From Streptomyces griseoluteus (GTDB taxonomy: Bacteria; Actinomycetota; Actinomycetes; Streptomycetales; Streptomycetaceae), in assembly GCF_004784465.1 (NCBI RefSeq), contig NZ_SRRU01000017.1:1-64000 (forward strand): a DNA stretch of 64,000 nt, given 5' to 3'. Below are positions 9,085 to 17,431 of the stretch, piece by piece. The notes beneath the pieces were generated by a model. It did no database searches, had not been told where the DNA came from, and saw only the letters and a program-made list of their open reading frames with translations. Position numbers and translations under genes: made by a program. How positions within the stretch are numbered: position 1 is the first letter of the stretch; the number at the start of each line of letters is the position of its first letter.

Positions 9085-9120
9085 AGGGCCGCCCGTCCCG
9101 TTCCGGAGGCGGGCGGCCCT
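9085..9120 (+). terminator. Hairpin terminator after the aldo/keto reductase
   Basis: A perfect 11-bp stem (AGGGCCGCCCG and CGGGCGGCCCT) with a 14-base loop lies just after the stop codon at 9070. It lacks a strong U tract, as is common in Streptomyces. Confidence 0.6.
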
Positions 9121-9152
9121 GTGCGCCGCTTCACCGGGAAAGGCTCCGCGCC

Positions 9153-9842
9153 GTGCGTCTTCGTCCACTGGGTCTCGCCACCGCCGCCGGGACCGTCCTG
9201 CTCTGCGCCACGGCCCTGGCCGCCGCCCACGGTGACGCGCCGAGGCGGGCGCGGGAGGGCACGGTCCCCGCGGCCGACCTGCTGGCGAAGGTACGGACGT
9301 GCGACCGGATCTCCGACGGCCTGTACCGCACCGACGCCGGGAGCGCCCCGACCGTCCCGGTGTGCGGGCTGAAGGGCGCGGTGTTCTGGCAGGCCGACCT
9401 GGACGTGGACTGCGACGGTCAGCGCACGACCCGCTGCAACGAGGACCGCGACCCCTGGTACCAGGACGACACCGCGTTCCACCAGTCCGACGGCAAGCCC
9501 CTGCGCGCCGACGCGCTGCCGTACGTGGTGGTGCCCGGCAAGAGCGCCCTGTGGGACCACACGGCGGCCGGCATCGGCGGTGGCGGAGTGGTCGCCGTCA
9601 TCCACGGTGATCAGGTGGAGTACGCCGTCGTCGGGGACACCGGCCCCAAGGAGATCATCGGCGAGGCGTCGTACGCGACCGCCGAGGCACTGGGCATCGA
9701 CCCGGACCCGGCGACCGGGGGCGCCGAGTCCGGGGTGACGTACATCCTGTTCAAGGACTCGCGGGTCTCCCCCGTCGAGAGCCATGAGGCGGCGGTCGCC
9801 CTCGGCGACCGGCTGGCCCGGCAGTTCCTCGCGGAGAACTGA
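9153..9842 (+). CDS. Secreted glycoside hydrolase family 75 (chitosanase)
   Basis: 229 residues with an N-terminal signal peptide (basic MRLRPLG, a hydrophobic core, then ALAAAHG). The remainder carries GH75 endo-chitosanase features: FWQADLDVDCDGQ, DRDPWYQDDTAFHQSDGKPL, VVVPGKSALWDH, VEYAVVGDTGPKEIIGEAS and SGVTYILFKDSRVSPVES. GH75 enzymes use an Asp and a Glu; the acidic residues in GDTGP and IIGEAS are the obvious candidates. Expected role: extracellular cleavage of chitosan. The GTG start is the first codon giving a complete signal peptide. Confidence 0.85.
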   Translation: MRLRPLGLATAAGTVLLCATALAAAHGDAPRRAREGTVPAADLLAKVRTCDRISDGLYRTDAGSAPTVPVCGLKGAVFWQADLDVDCDGQRTTRCNEDRDPWYQDDTAFHQSDGKPLRADALPYVVVPGKSALWDHTAAGIGGGGVVAVIHGDQVEYAVVGDTGPKEIIGEASYATAEALGIDPDPATGGAESGVTYILFKDSRVSPVESHEAAVALGDRLARQFLAEN

Positions 9843-9843
9843 T

Positions 9844-9957
9844 TCAGCGGGGGCGTACGGCCGTGTGGACGGTGCGCGCGTTCAGCACGAACAGGCCGGC
9901 CCGGCGGTACAGGCTCTCCGCGTCGGCCCGGTCGAGGTGTGTGACCGGGCACCACCG
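9844..9957 (-). pseudogene. Coding-like 37-codon tail directly after the methyltransferase stop
   Basis: On the minus strand, the 37 codons after the TAG at 9958 continue in the same frame to a TGA at 9844-9846, reading CPVTHLDRADAESLYRRAG then LFVLNARTVHTAVRPR. About 35 of 37 third positions are G or C, as in real Streptomyces genes. No start codon or family is recognisable. It is either the 3' end of a gene otherwise lost or an ancestral C-terminal extension cut off by the TAG. Confidence 0.4.
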
Positions 9958-10701
9958 CTAACCGGACCGCCGATAGGCGTGCAGGGTGAAGACGGGGTCC
10001 GGGCGGGGACGGTCCTGGTCGGGCAGCCGGGCCAGCCGCGCGGCGAACTCCTCGGTACGGGGCTCACCGGGTGGCAGGAGGGTGAACCAGCCCCGCCGGA
10101 GATCCGTGATCGTCCGGCGCGGACTGCGTCCCTGCCCGACCCCGCTGAAACGCGCCTGACCGGTCCTCACCATTCCGGCCTCGGCGGCATACGCGTCCAC
10201 CTTGGCCGGGTCGTCGGCGGCGGGCCGCCGGGGACGCGGGCCGAGCACGGCATCGATGTCGCTCCCGACGTCGTGCGCCTTCGCCTTGTCGACCGTGGTC
10301 ACATAGGTCCCGCCCGGCCGCAGCACCCGCGCACACTCCCCGAGCACGGCCCGCAGATCCGCCGGATCGTCCAGCAGGTGGAGCAGCCAGACACTGGTGA
10401 CGACGTCGAAGGCGCCGTCGGGGAAAGGCAGTTGCCGACTGTCACCCCGCACCACAGCGCCAGGTACCCGAGCGGCGGCCTTGCCGACCATGGCAGACGT
10501 GAGATCAACGCCGGTCACCCGCAGCCCCGGCCGCTCCCCCGCCATCCACCGCGTCACGATCCCCGTACCGCACCCGTTGTCCAGCAGCCGCCCCTGCCGC
10601 TCCCCGACCAACCCGAGCACCGCATGGGCAGCGGCCCGAGCGCGGGGCTCGCCACCACGGAGATCGTCGTAGGACTCGGCTTCCTTGTCGTAGTCGAGCA
10701 C
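9958..10701 (-). CDS. Class I SAM-dependent methyltransferase
   Basis: 247 residues. The SAM-binding glycine motif is LLDNGCGTGIVTRWM at about residues 39-53, followed by the acidic VTGVDLTSAM and motif LPFPDGAFDVVTSVWLLHLL, as in Methyltransf_11/25 proteins of the UbiE type. The substrate is unknown. The GTG start at 10701 is overlapped by a palindrome, CAGACTTCAGTCTG (10701-10714), with no ribosome site. The TetR gene upstream is on the same strand, 87 bp away. An in-frame coding-like tail follows the stop. Confidence 0.85.
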   Translation of the reverse strand: MLDYDKEAESYDDLRGGEPRARAAAHAVLGLVGERQGRLLDNGCGTGIVTRWMAGERPGLRVTGVDLTSAMVGKAAARVPGAVVRGDSRQLPFPDGAFDVVTSVWLLHLLDDPADLRAVLGECARVLRPGGTYVTTVDKAKAHDVGSDIDAVLGPRPRRPAADDPAKVDAYAAEAGMVRTGQARFSGVGQGRSPRRTITDLRRGWFTLLPPGEPRTEEFAARLARLPDQDRPRPDPVFTLHAYRRSG

Positions 10702-10714
10702 AGACTTCAGTCTG
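10701..10714. promoter_or_regulatory. 14-bp palindrome overlapping the methyltransferase start
   Basis: CAGACT-TC-AGTCTG is a perfect inverted repeat at the 5' end of the methyltransferase gene. It could be an operator for the adjacent TetR protein or an mRNA hairpin affecting initiation; which is unknown. Confidence 0.35.
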
Positions 10715-10788
10715 CCCGTTCGCGAGTGCCATGTCCCTTCATTCCAGGGGGAGTTCGAGGTTCTCCGCGCGGGCGGCGCCGGTCCGGA

Positions 10789-11508
10789 TCAGTCGGTGTT
10801 CAGTCCGTCGACGAGGCGGTTGAGGAAGCGACCGAAGGTGGCATCGGGGTCGGTGGGGCGGCGTGGGGCGGAGAGAGCTTCGGCGAGTTCGGGATGGTGG
10901 CCGTCCTGGGCGACCGTGGCGAGGTAACGGGCCTCCGCGGCGACCCGTTCGGGGGATCGGGCGCCCTGGGTCTGGGCGAGCTCATGACGGACGTGTCCGG
11001 CGACGAAAGCCGTGAGTTGGGCGAAGACCTCCAGCCTGCCGGCGCCGTCGAGTCCGGAGGGGCGCAGGGCGGCCAGGACGTGTTCGAGGAAGGCCAGGAC
11101 GCGCGGGCCGGGGGTGCGGTGCGTGGCCAGAGCGGCGGGGAGCCAGGGGTGGCGCAGCATGTGGTCACGCTGGAGGTGAGCCATCGCCTTGAGGTCGGCT
11201 CGCCAGTCACCGGTGAGCGGCCCGGAAGTGGGCAGTTCGGCGCTGACCTGGTCGACCATCAGGTCCAGCAGTGTCTCCTTGTCGGAGGCGTAGCTGTAGA
11301 GCGACATGACGCCCGCTCCGACCGCGCCCGCGACCCGCCGCATGCTGACCGCGTCGAGCCCCTCCGCGTCCGCCAGCGCGACGGCCGCCTCGGTGATCGC
11401 GTCCCGGCTGAAGGAGGGCTTACGGCCCCTGCGGGGTTCGGCGGGGCGCAGCCAAAGCCGCTCGGGGTCGGCGCCCGCCACTCCACCGGCTTCCTCCTCC
11501 TGAGCCAC
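10789..11508 (-). CDS. TetR/AcrR-family transcriptional repressor
   Basis: 239 residues. The N-terminal helix-turn-helix (about residues 38-85) includes SRDAITEAAVALADAEGLDA and MRRVAGAVGAGVMSLYSYAS. The C-terminal domain (LLDLMVDQVSAE onward) is of the TetR_C type found in tetracycline-repressor relatives. It is divergent from a CocE-type hydrolase, with a palindrome at 11579-11591 in the shared gap, so it probably represses that hydrolase and itself. A later in-frame GTG preceded by AGGAGGAGG would shorten the N terminus by about 10 residues. Confidence 0.9.
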   Translation of the reverse strand: MAQEEEAGGVAGADPERLWLRPAEPRRGRKPSFSRDAITEAAVALADAEGLDAVSMRRVAGAVGAGVMSLYSYASDKETLLDLMVDQVSAELPTSGPLTGDWRADLKAMAHLQRDHMLRHPWLPAALATHRTPGPRVLAFLEHVLAALRPSGLDGAGRLEVFAQLTAFVAGHVRHELAQTQGARSPERVAAEARYLATVAQDGHHPELAEALSAPRRPTDPDATFGRFLNRLVDGLNTD

Positions 11509-11572
11509 GCTCCAGCACCCCTTTCCCTGATCCGCAAACGGCCGGTCCTTCCACGGTCATCCAAGCATCCTC

Positions 11573-11591
11573 TATTCTCGTACACCGTACG
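11573..11591 (+). promoter_or_regulatory. -10 box with overlapping palindromic operator (TetR type)
   Basis: TATTCT (11573-11578) is a plausible -10 hexamer for the hydrolase gene and is followed directly by CGTAC-ACC-GTACG (11579-11591), a perfect inverted repeat of the kind bound by TetR dimers. It lies in the gap between tetR and the hydrolase and would overlap the transcription start, consistent with repression. Confidence 0.6.
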
Positions 11592-11609
11592 GAAAATGGG
11601 AGGGGAATC

Positions 11610-13262
11610 ATGTCGTTCCGAAAACCACCGCTGTCCGCCCGCCTGATGCGCGCCACTTGGCGCGGACTGCCCACGAAGCGGTACGACGTCGGCTGGGAGC
11701 CGGGGCTGGCGGTGCCCGGCTGCGACGGCAGCGCGCTGCTCACCGACCACTACTTCCCGCTCGCCGAGGGCGACTTCCCCACCCTGCTGGTCCGCTCCCC
11801 CTACGGCCGGGGTCTGCCCTGGTCGCCGATGTACGGCCTGCTCTTCGCCGAGCAGGGCTTCCATGTGGTCCTGCAGAGCTGCCGGGGCACCGGCGGGTCC
11901 GGGGGCGCGTTCCACCTGTGGCGCAATGAGGCCGCCGACGGCCGGGCCACCGTGGCGTGGCTGCGTGAACAGCCCTGGTTCGACGGCACGCTGGGCACCG
12001 TCGGCCCCAGTTACCTGGGCTATGTGCAGTGGGCTCTCGCCCTGGATCCGCCGCCGGAGCTGAAGGCGATGGTGGTGCAGGTCGGTCTGCACGACCCGTA
12101 CGCCCTCTTTCACGCGGCCGGCGCGCTGCACCTGGAGAACGTGCTCACGGTCGGCCTGGGCATGACCTACCAGCACCGGGGGATCGCACCCTTCGCACGG
12201 GCCGCCCTGCGCCTGCGGCGCCACCTGCGCGCCGCCACCATGGCCCGGCCGCTGCGCGGTGCGTACGTCTCCGCGCTCGGAGCCGAAGTGCCCTGGGTGG
12301 ACGAGGTCATGGCCCACCCGGACGCCGAGGCCCCCTACTGGGACGGATCGTCGGTGGCACCGTCGGAGCTGCTCCGCGTCCCCACCGGTCTGATCACCGG
12401 CTGGCACGACGCGCTGGCCGACCAGACCCTTGAGCAGTACGCCCGACTGCGCCGGGCCGGCTGCGAGACCGCGCTGCTCGTCGGCCCCTGGACCCACACC
12501 TCCGCCCTCCAGCAGGGCTGGCCCGAGGTGTTCGCGGAGACCCTCGCCTGGCTACGCGCCCACCTGTGCGCCGACCCCACCGCACTGCGTCCCACAGTGG
12601 TGCGCGTGCACATGGGCGGCGATAACACCTGGCGGGACCTGGACGACTGGCCACCGGCCACGGATGCCGGCTACTGGTACCCCACCGGCGAGGGCCACCT
12701 CACCCGGCAGGCTCCCACCGACTCCGCCCCCCTGACCACGTTCCGCCACGACCCGGCGGACCCCACCCCGGCCCTGGGCGGTCCCCTGCTCTCCCCCGGC
12801 GCCGGGCCGCGCGACAACCGCCCGCTGGAAGCCCGTACCGACGTCGTGACGTTCACCGGTCCCCCGCTGACCGAACCTCTCGACGTCATCGGCCCGGTGA
12901 CCGCGAGCCTGACCCTCTCCACCGACACCGGCCACACCGACGTCTTCACCCGCCTGTGCGACGTGGACCCCGAGGGGCGCTCCGTCAATGTGTGCGACGG
13001 ACTGGGCACCCTCACCGCATCCCCCCACGCCCCGGCGCGGATCGCCGTCCCGATGAGCGCCACCGCCCACCGCTTCGCCCCCGGCCACCGCGTCCGCTGG
13101 CAGATCAGTGCGGGGGCCCACCCCCGCTACGCCCGCAATCCCGGCACCGGTGAGCCCCGGGCGGACGCCACCGCTTTCCACCCCATACACCTCACCCTGC
13201 ACACCGACTCCGCCCTGAACCTGCCCGACTCAGCCAACTCGGGCCCGCCGGTGGCTGGTTGA
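11610..13262 (+). CDS. CocE/NonD-family hydrolase (X-Pro dipeptidyl-peptidase S15 fold)
   Basis: 550 residues: an alpha/beta-hydrolase domain followed by the jelly-roll domain typical of CocE/PepX. Catalytic triad candidates: Ser in VGPSYLGYVQW, Asp in GWHDALADQ, His in GPWTHTS. Relatives cleave esters or amides, such as cocaine esterase and glutaryl-7-ACA acylase. There is no signal peptide. The ATG follows GGGAGGGGAATC. Control by the divergent TetR is likely from the operator position. Confidence 0.9.
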   Translation: MSFRKPPLSARLMRATWRGLPTKRYDVGWEPGLAVPGCDGSALLTDHYFPLAEGDFPTLLVRSPYGRGLPWSPMYGLLFAEQGFHVVLQSCRGTGGSGGAFHLWRNEAADGRATVAWLREQPWFDGTLGTVGPSYLGYVQWALALDPPPELKAMVVQVGLHDPYALFHAAGALHLENVLTVGLGMTYQHRGIAPFARAALRLRRHLRAATMARPLRGAYVSALGAEVPWVDEVMAHPDAEAPYWDGSSVAPSELLRVPTGLITGWHDALADQTLEQYARLRRAGCETALLVGPWTHTSALQQGWPEVFAETLAWLRAHLCADPTALRPTVVRVHMGGDNTWRDLDDWPPATDAGYWYPTGEGHLTRQAPTDSAPLTTFRHDPADPTPALGGPLLSPGAGPRDNRPLEARTDVVTFTGPPLTEPLDVIGPVTASLTLSTDTGHTDVFTRLCDVDPEGRSVNVCDGLGTLTASPHAPARIAVPMSATAHRFAPGHRVRWQISAGAHPRYARNPGTGEPRADATAFHPIHLTLHTDSALNLPDSANSGPPVAG

Positions 13263-13331
13263 TCCCCCGTGTGCGGACGGCCCGTGCGTGGCACACTGCC
13301 CGCAGGCTTCGGGGGGAGGGGAGGGGCGGGT

Positions 13332-14195
13332 GTGAGTGAGCGGCGGGCCGCGCCCACGGTGGGGCAGGTGGTGCTCGGGCGGCGGCTGCAGGAGCTGCGG
13401 GAGTCGACCGGGCTGAGCCGGGACGAGGCGGCGCGGGTGCTGCGGGTGGCCTCCGCGACCGTGCGGCGGATGGAGACGGCGGAGGTCGCGCTGAAGATCC
13501 CGTACGTGCAGGCGCTGCTGGCCGCGTACGGGGTGGGTGATGAGGAGGCCTGCGCGTTCGTGCGGCTGGCCGAGGAGGCCAACCAGCCGGACTGGTGGCA
13601 GCGCTTCCACGACGTGCTGCCGGACTGGTTCAGCCTGTACGTGAGCCTGGAGGGCGCCGCCCGCCTCGTCCGCTCCTACGAGCCCCACTTCATCCCCGGC
13701 CTGCTCCAGACCGAGGCGTACGCGCGGGCGGTGCTGGAGGCCGGGACCATTGGGCAGCACGGCGCGGAGACGGTGGAGCGGCATGTGGCGCTGCGCCTGG
13801 AGCGGCAGCGGCTGCTGGAGCGGGAGGACGCCCCGCACCTGTGGTTCGTGATGGACGAGACGGTGCTGCGGCGCCCGGTGAGCACGCGGTCCGAGGTGAT
13901 GCGCGACCAGCTGGACCGGCTGCTGGAGTACGCCGACCGGGACCGGATCACTCTTCAGCTCGCGGAGTTCGCGGCGGGCCCGCATCCGGGGACGTACGCC
14001 CCCTTCACCCTGTTCCGGTTCGCCGAGCGGGAGCTGCCGGACATGGTGTTCACCGAGTATCTGACCGGCGCGCTCTACCTCGACTCGCGCGAGGAGGTGT
14101 CCGCGCACCTGGAGGTGCTGGACCACATGACGGCGCGGGCGGCCTCCGCGCAGCGCACCCAGAAGCTGCTGCGGGAGTTCCGCGAGAGCCTGTGA
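13332..14195 (+). CDS. XRE-family regulator with DUF5753 domain
   Basis: 287 residues. The helix-turn-helix at about residues 10-65 contains LGRRLQELRESTGLSRDEAA and VLRVASATVRRMETAEVAL; the rest is a DUF5753 domain (SYEPHFIPGLLQTEAYARA, and FTLFRFAERELPDMVFTEY). Such proteins are abundant in Streptomyces and often pair with a small DUF397 partner; none is adjacent here. The GTG at 13332 has a GGGAGGGG tract upstream; an in-frame GTG at 13269 is less likely. A strong hairpin follows. Confidence 0.9.
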   Translation: MSERRAAPTVGQVVLGRRLQELRESTGLSRDEAARVLRVASATVRRMETAEVALKIPYVQALLAAYGVGDEEACAFVRLAEEANQPDWWQRFHDVLPDWFSLYVSLEGAARLVRSYEPHFIPGLLQTEAYARAVLEAGTIGQHGAETVERHVALRLERQRLLEREDAPHLWFVMDETVLRRPVSTRSEVMRDQLDRLLEYADRDRITLQLAEFAAGPHPGTYAPFTLFRFAERELPDMVFTEYLTGALYLDSREEVSAHLEVLDHMTARAASAQRTQKLLREFRESL

Positions 14196-14224
14196 CCGGT
14201 GCCGCGCGCGAGACGCGGCACCGG
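14196..14224. terminator. Bidirectional hairpin between convergent genes
   Basis: A perfect 11-bp stem, CCGGTGCCGCG and CGCGGCACCGG with a 7-base loop, starts one base after the regulator's stop and lies before the 3' end of the convergent OsmC gene. Confidence 0.65.
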
Positions 14225-14250
14225 AGGCCCGCAACGGCAGGCGACAGGCT

Positions 14251-14676
14251 TCAGGCCAGCTCGGCCGTGAGGCTGATGTCGGTGCCGGTCAGGGCCTGGC
14301 TGACCGGGCAGTTCTTCTTGGCGTCCTCGGCGGCCGCGCGGAAGCCCTCCGCGTCCAGACCGGGGACCTCGCCGCGCACGGTGAGGTGGATGCCGGTGAT
14401 GCCCTCGCCGGGCTGGAAGGTGACGTCGGCCTTGGTCTCCAGCCGGGTGGGCGGCGTGCCGGCGCCGGTCAGGCCGTGCGACAGGGCCATGGAGAAGCAG
14501 CTCGAGTGCGCGGCGGCGATCAGCTCCTCGGGGCTGGTGCGGCCGTTCGGCTGCTCGGCGCGCGACGGCCACGACACCGGCTGGGAGCCGATGCCGGAGG
14601 AGTCGAAGGTGACGGTGCCGCTGCCCGACAGCAGTTCGCCTTCCCAGACCGTGTGTGCGGTACGCGTGGTGGCCAC
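14251..14676 (-). CDS. OsmC-family peroxiredoxin
   Basis: 141 residues. The two peroxidatic/resolving cysteine regions of OsmC are present: SPEELIAAAHSSCFSMAL and AAEDAKKNCPVSQAL. The family reduces organic hydroperoxides. The GTG at 14676 was chosen because AAAGGA lies seven bases upstream; the frame stays open further upstream but without similarity. Convergent with the DUF5753 regulator. Confidence 0.92.
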   Translation of the reverse strand: MATTRTAHTVWEGELLSGSGTVTFDSSGIGSQPVSWPSRAEQPNGRTSPEELIAAAHSSCFSMALSHGLTGAGTPPTRLETKADVTFQPGEGITGIHLTVRGEVPGLDAEGFRAAAEDAKKNCPVSQALTGTDISLTAELA

Positions 14677-14780
14677 GGTGGTTCCTTTCGCGGGTGTTTG
14701 CGTGTTCCGGGTCCTGTTGCCCCCGTCCCCCCATCCGATCACATCCGGGGTCACGGCACCGTGAGGACCGCTCCGTGGGC

Positions 14781-16835
14781 TCAGGCCGCCCGGCGCTCGG
14801 GGTCGGCGTCGAGCGGCACCTCTGGGCCGTTCAACTCGCCGAGCCAGCGGCGCAGTACGCCGTGCACGCGTTCGGCGCCGGTCACTGCCCCGCCGTGCTC
14901 CTCGGGCACGGACAGGGTGAGCGGGGAGAGCAGGAACGGGCGGGACTGGGCGCCCCCGAGGCCGCCGTGGGAGCCGATCTGCTCCTCGAAGGCGTGGATC
15001 TGCCCGGTGGCCGGGTCGTGCCAGGAGTTGACCATGATGTCGGCGGTGTGCGGGAACGCGTGCGTGCGGCGTACGGCGTCGATGGCGCCGGGGCCGAAGC
15101 GGGCCAGCGGCCCCGGCCGCTCGTCCAGCTCGGCCAGCGGTATCTCGGTGCCGCAGGGGCCGAGGACCACGCCGTCGTGCTCGGCGCTGCGGACCAGCAG
15201 GAAGCCGATGCCGGGGTGGTTGGCGAGGGTGGGGAGCAGCGCCGGGTGGCGGGCGTCTATCTCCTCCTTGGTCATCCGGTGCGGGACGTCCGGGAAGGAG
15301 ACCAGGCCGAGGTTGCCGGAGGCGAGCACGACGGGCTCGGAGCGCGGGGCGGGCCCGCTCTCCGAGTCGCCCCGGCCCAGGGCGGCACGTACGGCGGCGC
15401 GGGCCTCGGCGCCGCTCGGGGTGCGCCCGGCGCCACGCGGCACGGGCAGTCCGCTGCCGGCCCGGACGAGGTCGGTGAGGGTGAGGCCGTAGCGGGAGCG
15501 GAAGGTTTCGCCGGGGCTCTGGCCGTGGTCGGAGAGGACGACCAGGCGGTAGGGGCGCGGGGCGTGCTCGGCGGCCTTCTCGATCAGCGCGAGGGAACGG
15601 TCGAGGCGCTTGAGGACCTGGCGGGCGTCGCGGCTGTCGGGTCCCGAGTGGTGGGCGACCTCGTCGTAGGCGACGAGGTCGGCGTAGACGGCGGTGCGGC
15701 CGGCGAGCAGGTCGCCCATCACGGCGGCGACGACCACGTCCCGTTCGACGACGGTGGCGAAGGCGCGGACGAACGGGTACAGGCCGCCCCGGCCGACGCG
15801 CGGGTGCGCTCCGGCGAACCGGGCGCGGGTGGACTGCCCGATCTCGCGGCCGATCTCGGCGAAGAAGGACAGCGCGGTGCGCACCGCGTTGGCCGGGTCG
15901 GAGAAGTAGGCGAAGTACCCGGCGCGGGAACGGTTCTCCCGCCCCCGGCGGCGGGCGGCGATGGACAGGACGAGGGCCTGTTCCCCGGCGCCGCCGCTGA
16001 ACAGGTTGCCCCGGCTGGCGCCGTCGACGGCGAGGAGTCCCGCTTCGCCGGTGCGGGCCGTCGCGCGGCGCTGCAACTCGGCGGCGGAGGTGGGCCGGTT
16101 GCAGACCATGACCTCGCCCCGGTCCTTCTCGTACCAGCGGAAGGCGGGCACGTCGTAGGTGCTGCCGTGCAGGATGCCGAGCTGGCTGGCGCCGGTCTGG
16201 CTGGACCAGTCGGTGCGCCAGGCGGTGAGCCGGTGGGTGGGCGGTATGACGCCGTCGGTGGCGAGCCAGCGGGCGACGGTGGGCATCAGGCCGTCGCGGA
16301 CGGCTGCGGTGAGCACGTCGTGGCCGACGCCGTCGAGCTGGACGCAGACCAGGCCGGGGGTGCTCGCGCAGGGCAGCGTGGCCCTTCGGCGCCGGTCGGC
16401 CAGCCGCAGCAGCCGGCGCCGGTAGGCGTCGTCGTCGCGTACGGCGAGCGCGCCGCCGGTCGCCGAGGCGACGGCGGACATCACGGCGGCCACGATGACG
16501 GCGGTCTCGGGCGCCACCTCGCCCCGCCCGGACGGGTTGAGGCGCAGGGCGAGCAGCAGCAGGGAGCCGTTGAGGAAGAAGACCAGCAGGCCGAGGAAGA
16601 GCGCGGGCACCAGCAGCAGCATCCGCACCAGCACCGGCCAGACGAGCGCCGACAGCAGGCCGAACGCCCCCGCGCCACAGGCGGCCGTGACGGCGATACG
16701 GGTGGCGCTGTCACCGTCGGGCGACTGGAGCCGGAAGTCGGGGAGGAGCCCGGCGAGCAGGAGCATCGTGAGCGTGGACACCGCCCACACCGTGACGCTC
16801 CGGCCGATCTGACCGGCAACCCGCCGCCACCCCAC
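14781..16835 (-). CDS. Membrane-anchored alkaline phosphatase/phosphodiesterase family protein
   Basis: 684 residues. Residues 1 to about 150 hold roughly four transmembrane segments (VWAVSTLTMLLLAGLLP, ALVWPVLVRMLLLVPALFLG and others), resembling the holin-like membrane module often fused to such enzymes in actinomycetes. The remainder is an alkaline-phosphatase-superfamily domain: VCVQLDGVGHDVL with a metal-binding Asp, the TDWSSQTGASQ segment, then LVVLSDHGQSPGETF and ENHGG-like EEQIGSHGGLGG at the C terminus. A membrane-bound phosphodiesterase or phosphoglycerol transferase-like role is likely; the substrate is unknown. Confidence 0.82.
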   Translation of the reverse strand: MGWRRVAGQIGRSVTVWAVSTLTMLLLAGLLPDFRLQSPDGDSATRIAVTAACGAGAFGLLSALVWPVLVRMLLLVPALFLGLLVFFLNGSLLLLALRLNPSGRGEVAPETAVIVAAVMSAVASATGGALAVRDDDAYRRRLLRLADRRRRATLPCASTPGLVCVQLDGVGHDVLTAAVRDGLMPTVARWLATDGVIPPTHRLTAWRTDWSSQTGASQLGILHGSTYDVPAFRWYEKDRGEVMVCNRPTSAAELQRRATARTGEAGLLAVDGASRGNLFSGGAGEQALVLSIAARRRGRENRSRAGYFAYFSDPANAVRTALSFFAEIGREIGQSTRARFAGAHPRVGRGGLYPFVRAFATVVERDVVVAAVMGDLLAGRTAVYADLVAYDEVAHHSGPDSRDARQVLKRLDRSLALIEKAAEHAPRPYRLVVLSDHGQSPGETFRSRYGLTLTDLVRAGSGLPVPRGAGRTPSGAEARAAVRAALGRGDSESGPAPRSEPVVLASGNLGLVSFPDVPHRMTKEEIDARHPALLPTLANHPGIGFLLVRSAEHDGVVLGPCGTEIPLAELDERPGPLARFGPGAIDAVRRTHAFPHTADIMVNSWHDPATGQIHAFEEQIGSHGGLGGAQSRPFLLSPLTLSVPEEHGGAVTGAERVHGVLRRWLGELNGPEVPLDADPERRAA

Positions 16836-16916
16836 GCCCCGCGCACCTCACGTTCCGGCCCGCCCCGTGGGGCCTGTCCCCCACCTTGTCATACCGGCCG
16901 GAGACGCCGGGACGGC

Positions 16917-17348
16917 TTATTTGCCGTCGTACCCGGCCGTCGGCATGGAGAGCCGCCGGTGCACGCGCGCCTTCATCCGGGCGTCGTACGCGGGTTCGGC
17001 GCTGCCCACGGTCTCCACGCGGACCCCGCGGCGGGCGCACTCGGCGGTGAACTCGTCCACCGAGGACAGCGCGCGTTCCAGCACCCGCCTGCTGGGGGCG
17101 ACGAAGACGTCCACGCCGGGGCGTACGCCGTCCCACAGGGCGCCGTGGTCGAAACGCAGGCCGCCGACGAGGAGTTCGCGGGTGACCACGAGGCCCTGCT
17201 CGGCGGCCCAGCGGGCGCACATGGCGTGCTGGCTGCGGGAGTCGACCAGGAAGGGGTCGGCCTCCAGCTCCTCCAGCGGGGTCAGGCTGGCGATGGCGGT
17301 GATCCGTACCGTCGCAAGCGCGGCCGAGGCACCCCGTAACGGTCCCAT
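16917..17348 (-). CDS. Hypothetical protein, weakly resembling a serine-recombinase catalytic fold
   Basis: 143 residues, no signal peptide. The ATG at 17348 follows GAGGGG. The order LVDSRSQHAMCARWAAEQGL, then RPGVDVFVAPSRRVLERAL, then FTAECARRGVRVETVG recalls the resolvase N-terminal pattern (an S/Q motif, an RP motif, then a helix and GV strand). There is no tyrosine/arginine context or DNA-binding tail, so it is unlikely to be an active recombinase. It may simply be a conserved Streptomyces protein of unknown role. Divergent from the metallo-hydrolase at 17432. Confidence 0.55.
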   Translation of the reverse strand: MGPLRGASAALATVRITAIASLTPLEELEADPFLVDSRSQHAMCARWAAEQGLVVTRELLVGGLRFDHGALWDGVRPGVDVFVAPSRRVLERALSSVDEFTAECARRGVRVETVGSAEPAYDARMKARVHRRLSMPTAGYDGK

Positions 17349-17431
17349 GGCATCCCCTCACCTCCGGGTTTCGCCGCCGACCCTACCGCTGCCCGTAGGC
17401 TTCGGGGGAGTCGCGCGCGGAGGTGAGGGTA

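Noticed and set aside
14655..17339. 894-codon open frame on the plus strand opposite the alkaline-phosphatase-like gene
   Set aside because: It is the complement of a strongly biased high-GC gene, with low-complexity Gly/Ala/Glu-rich translation and no domain.
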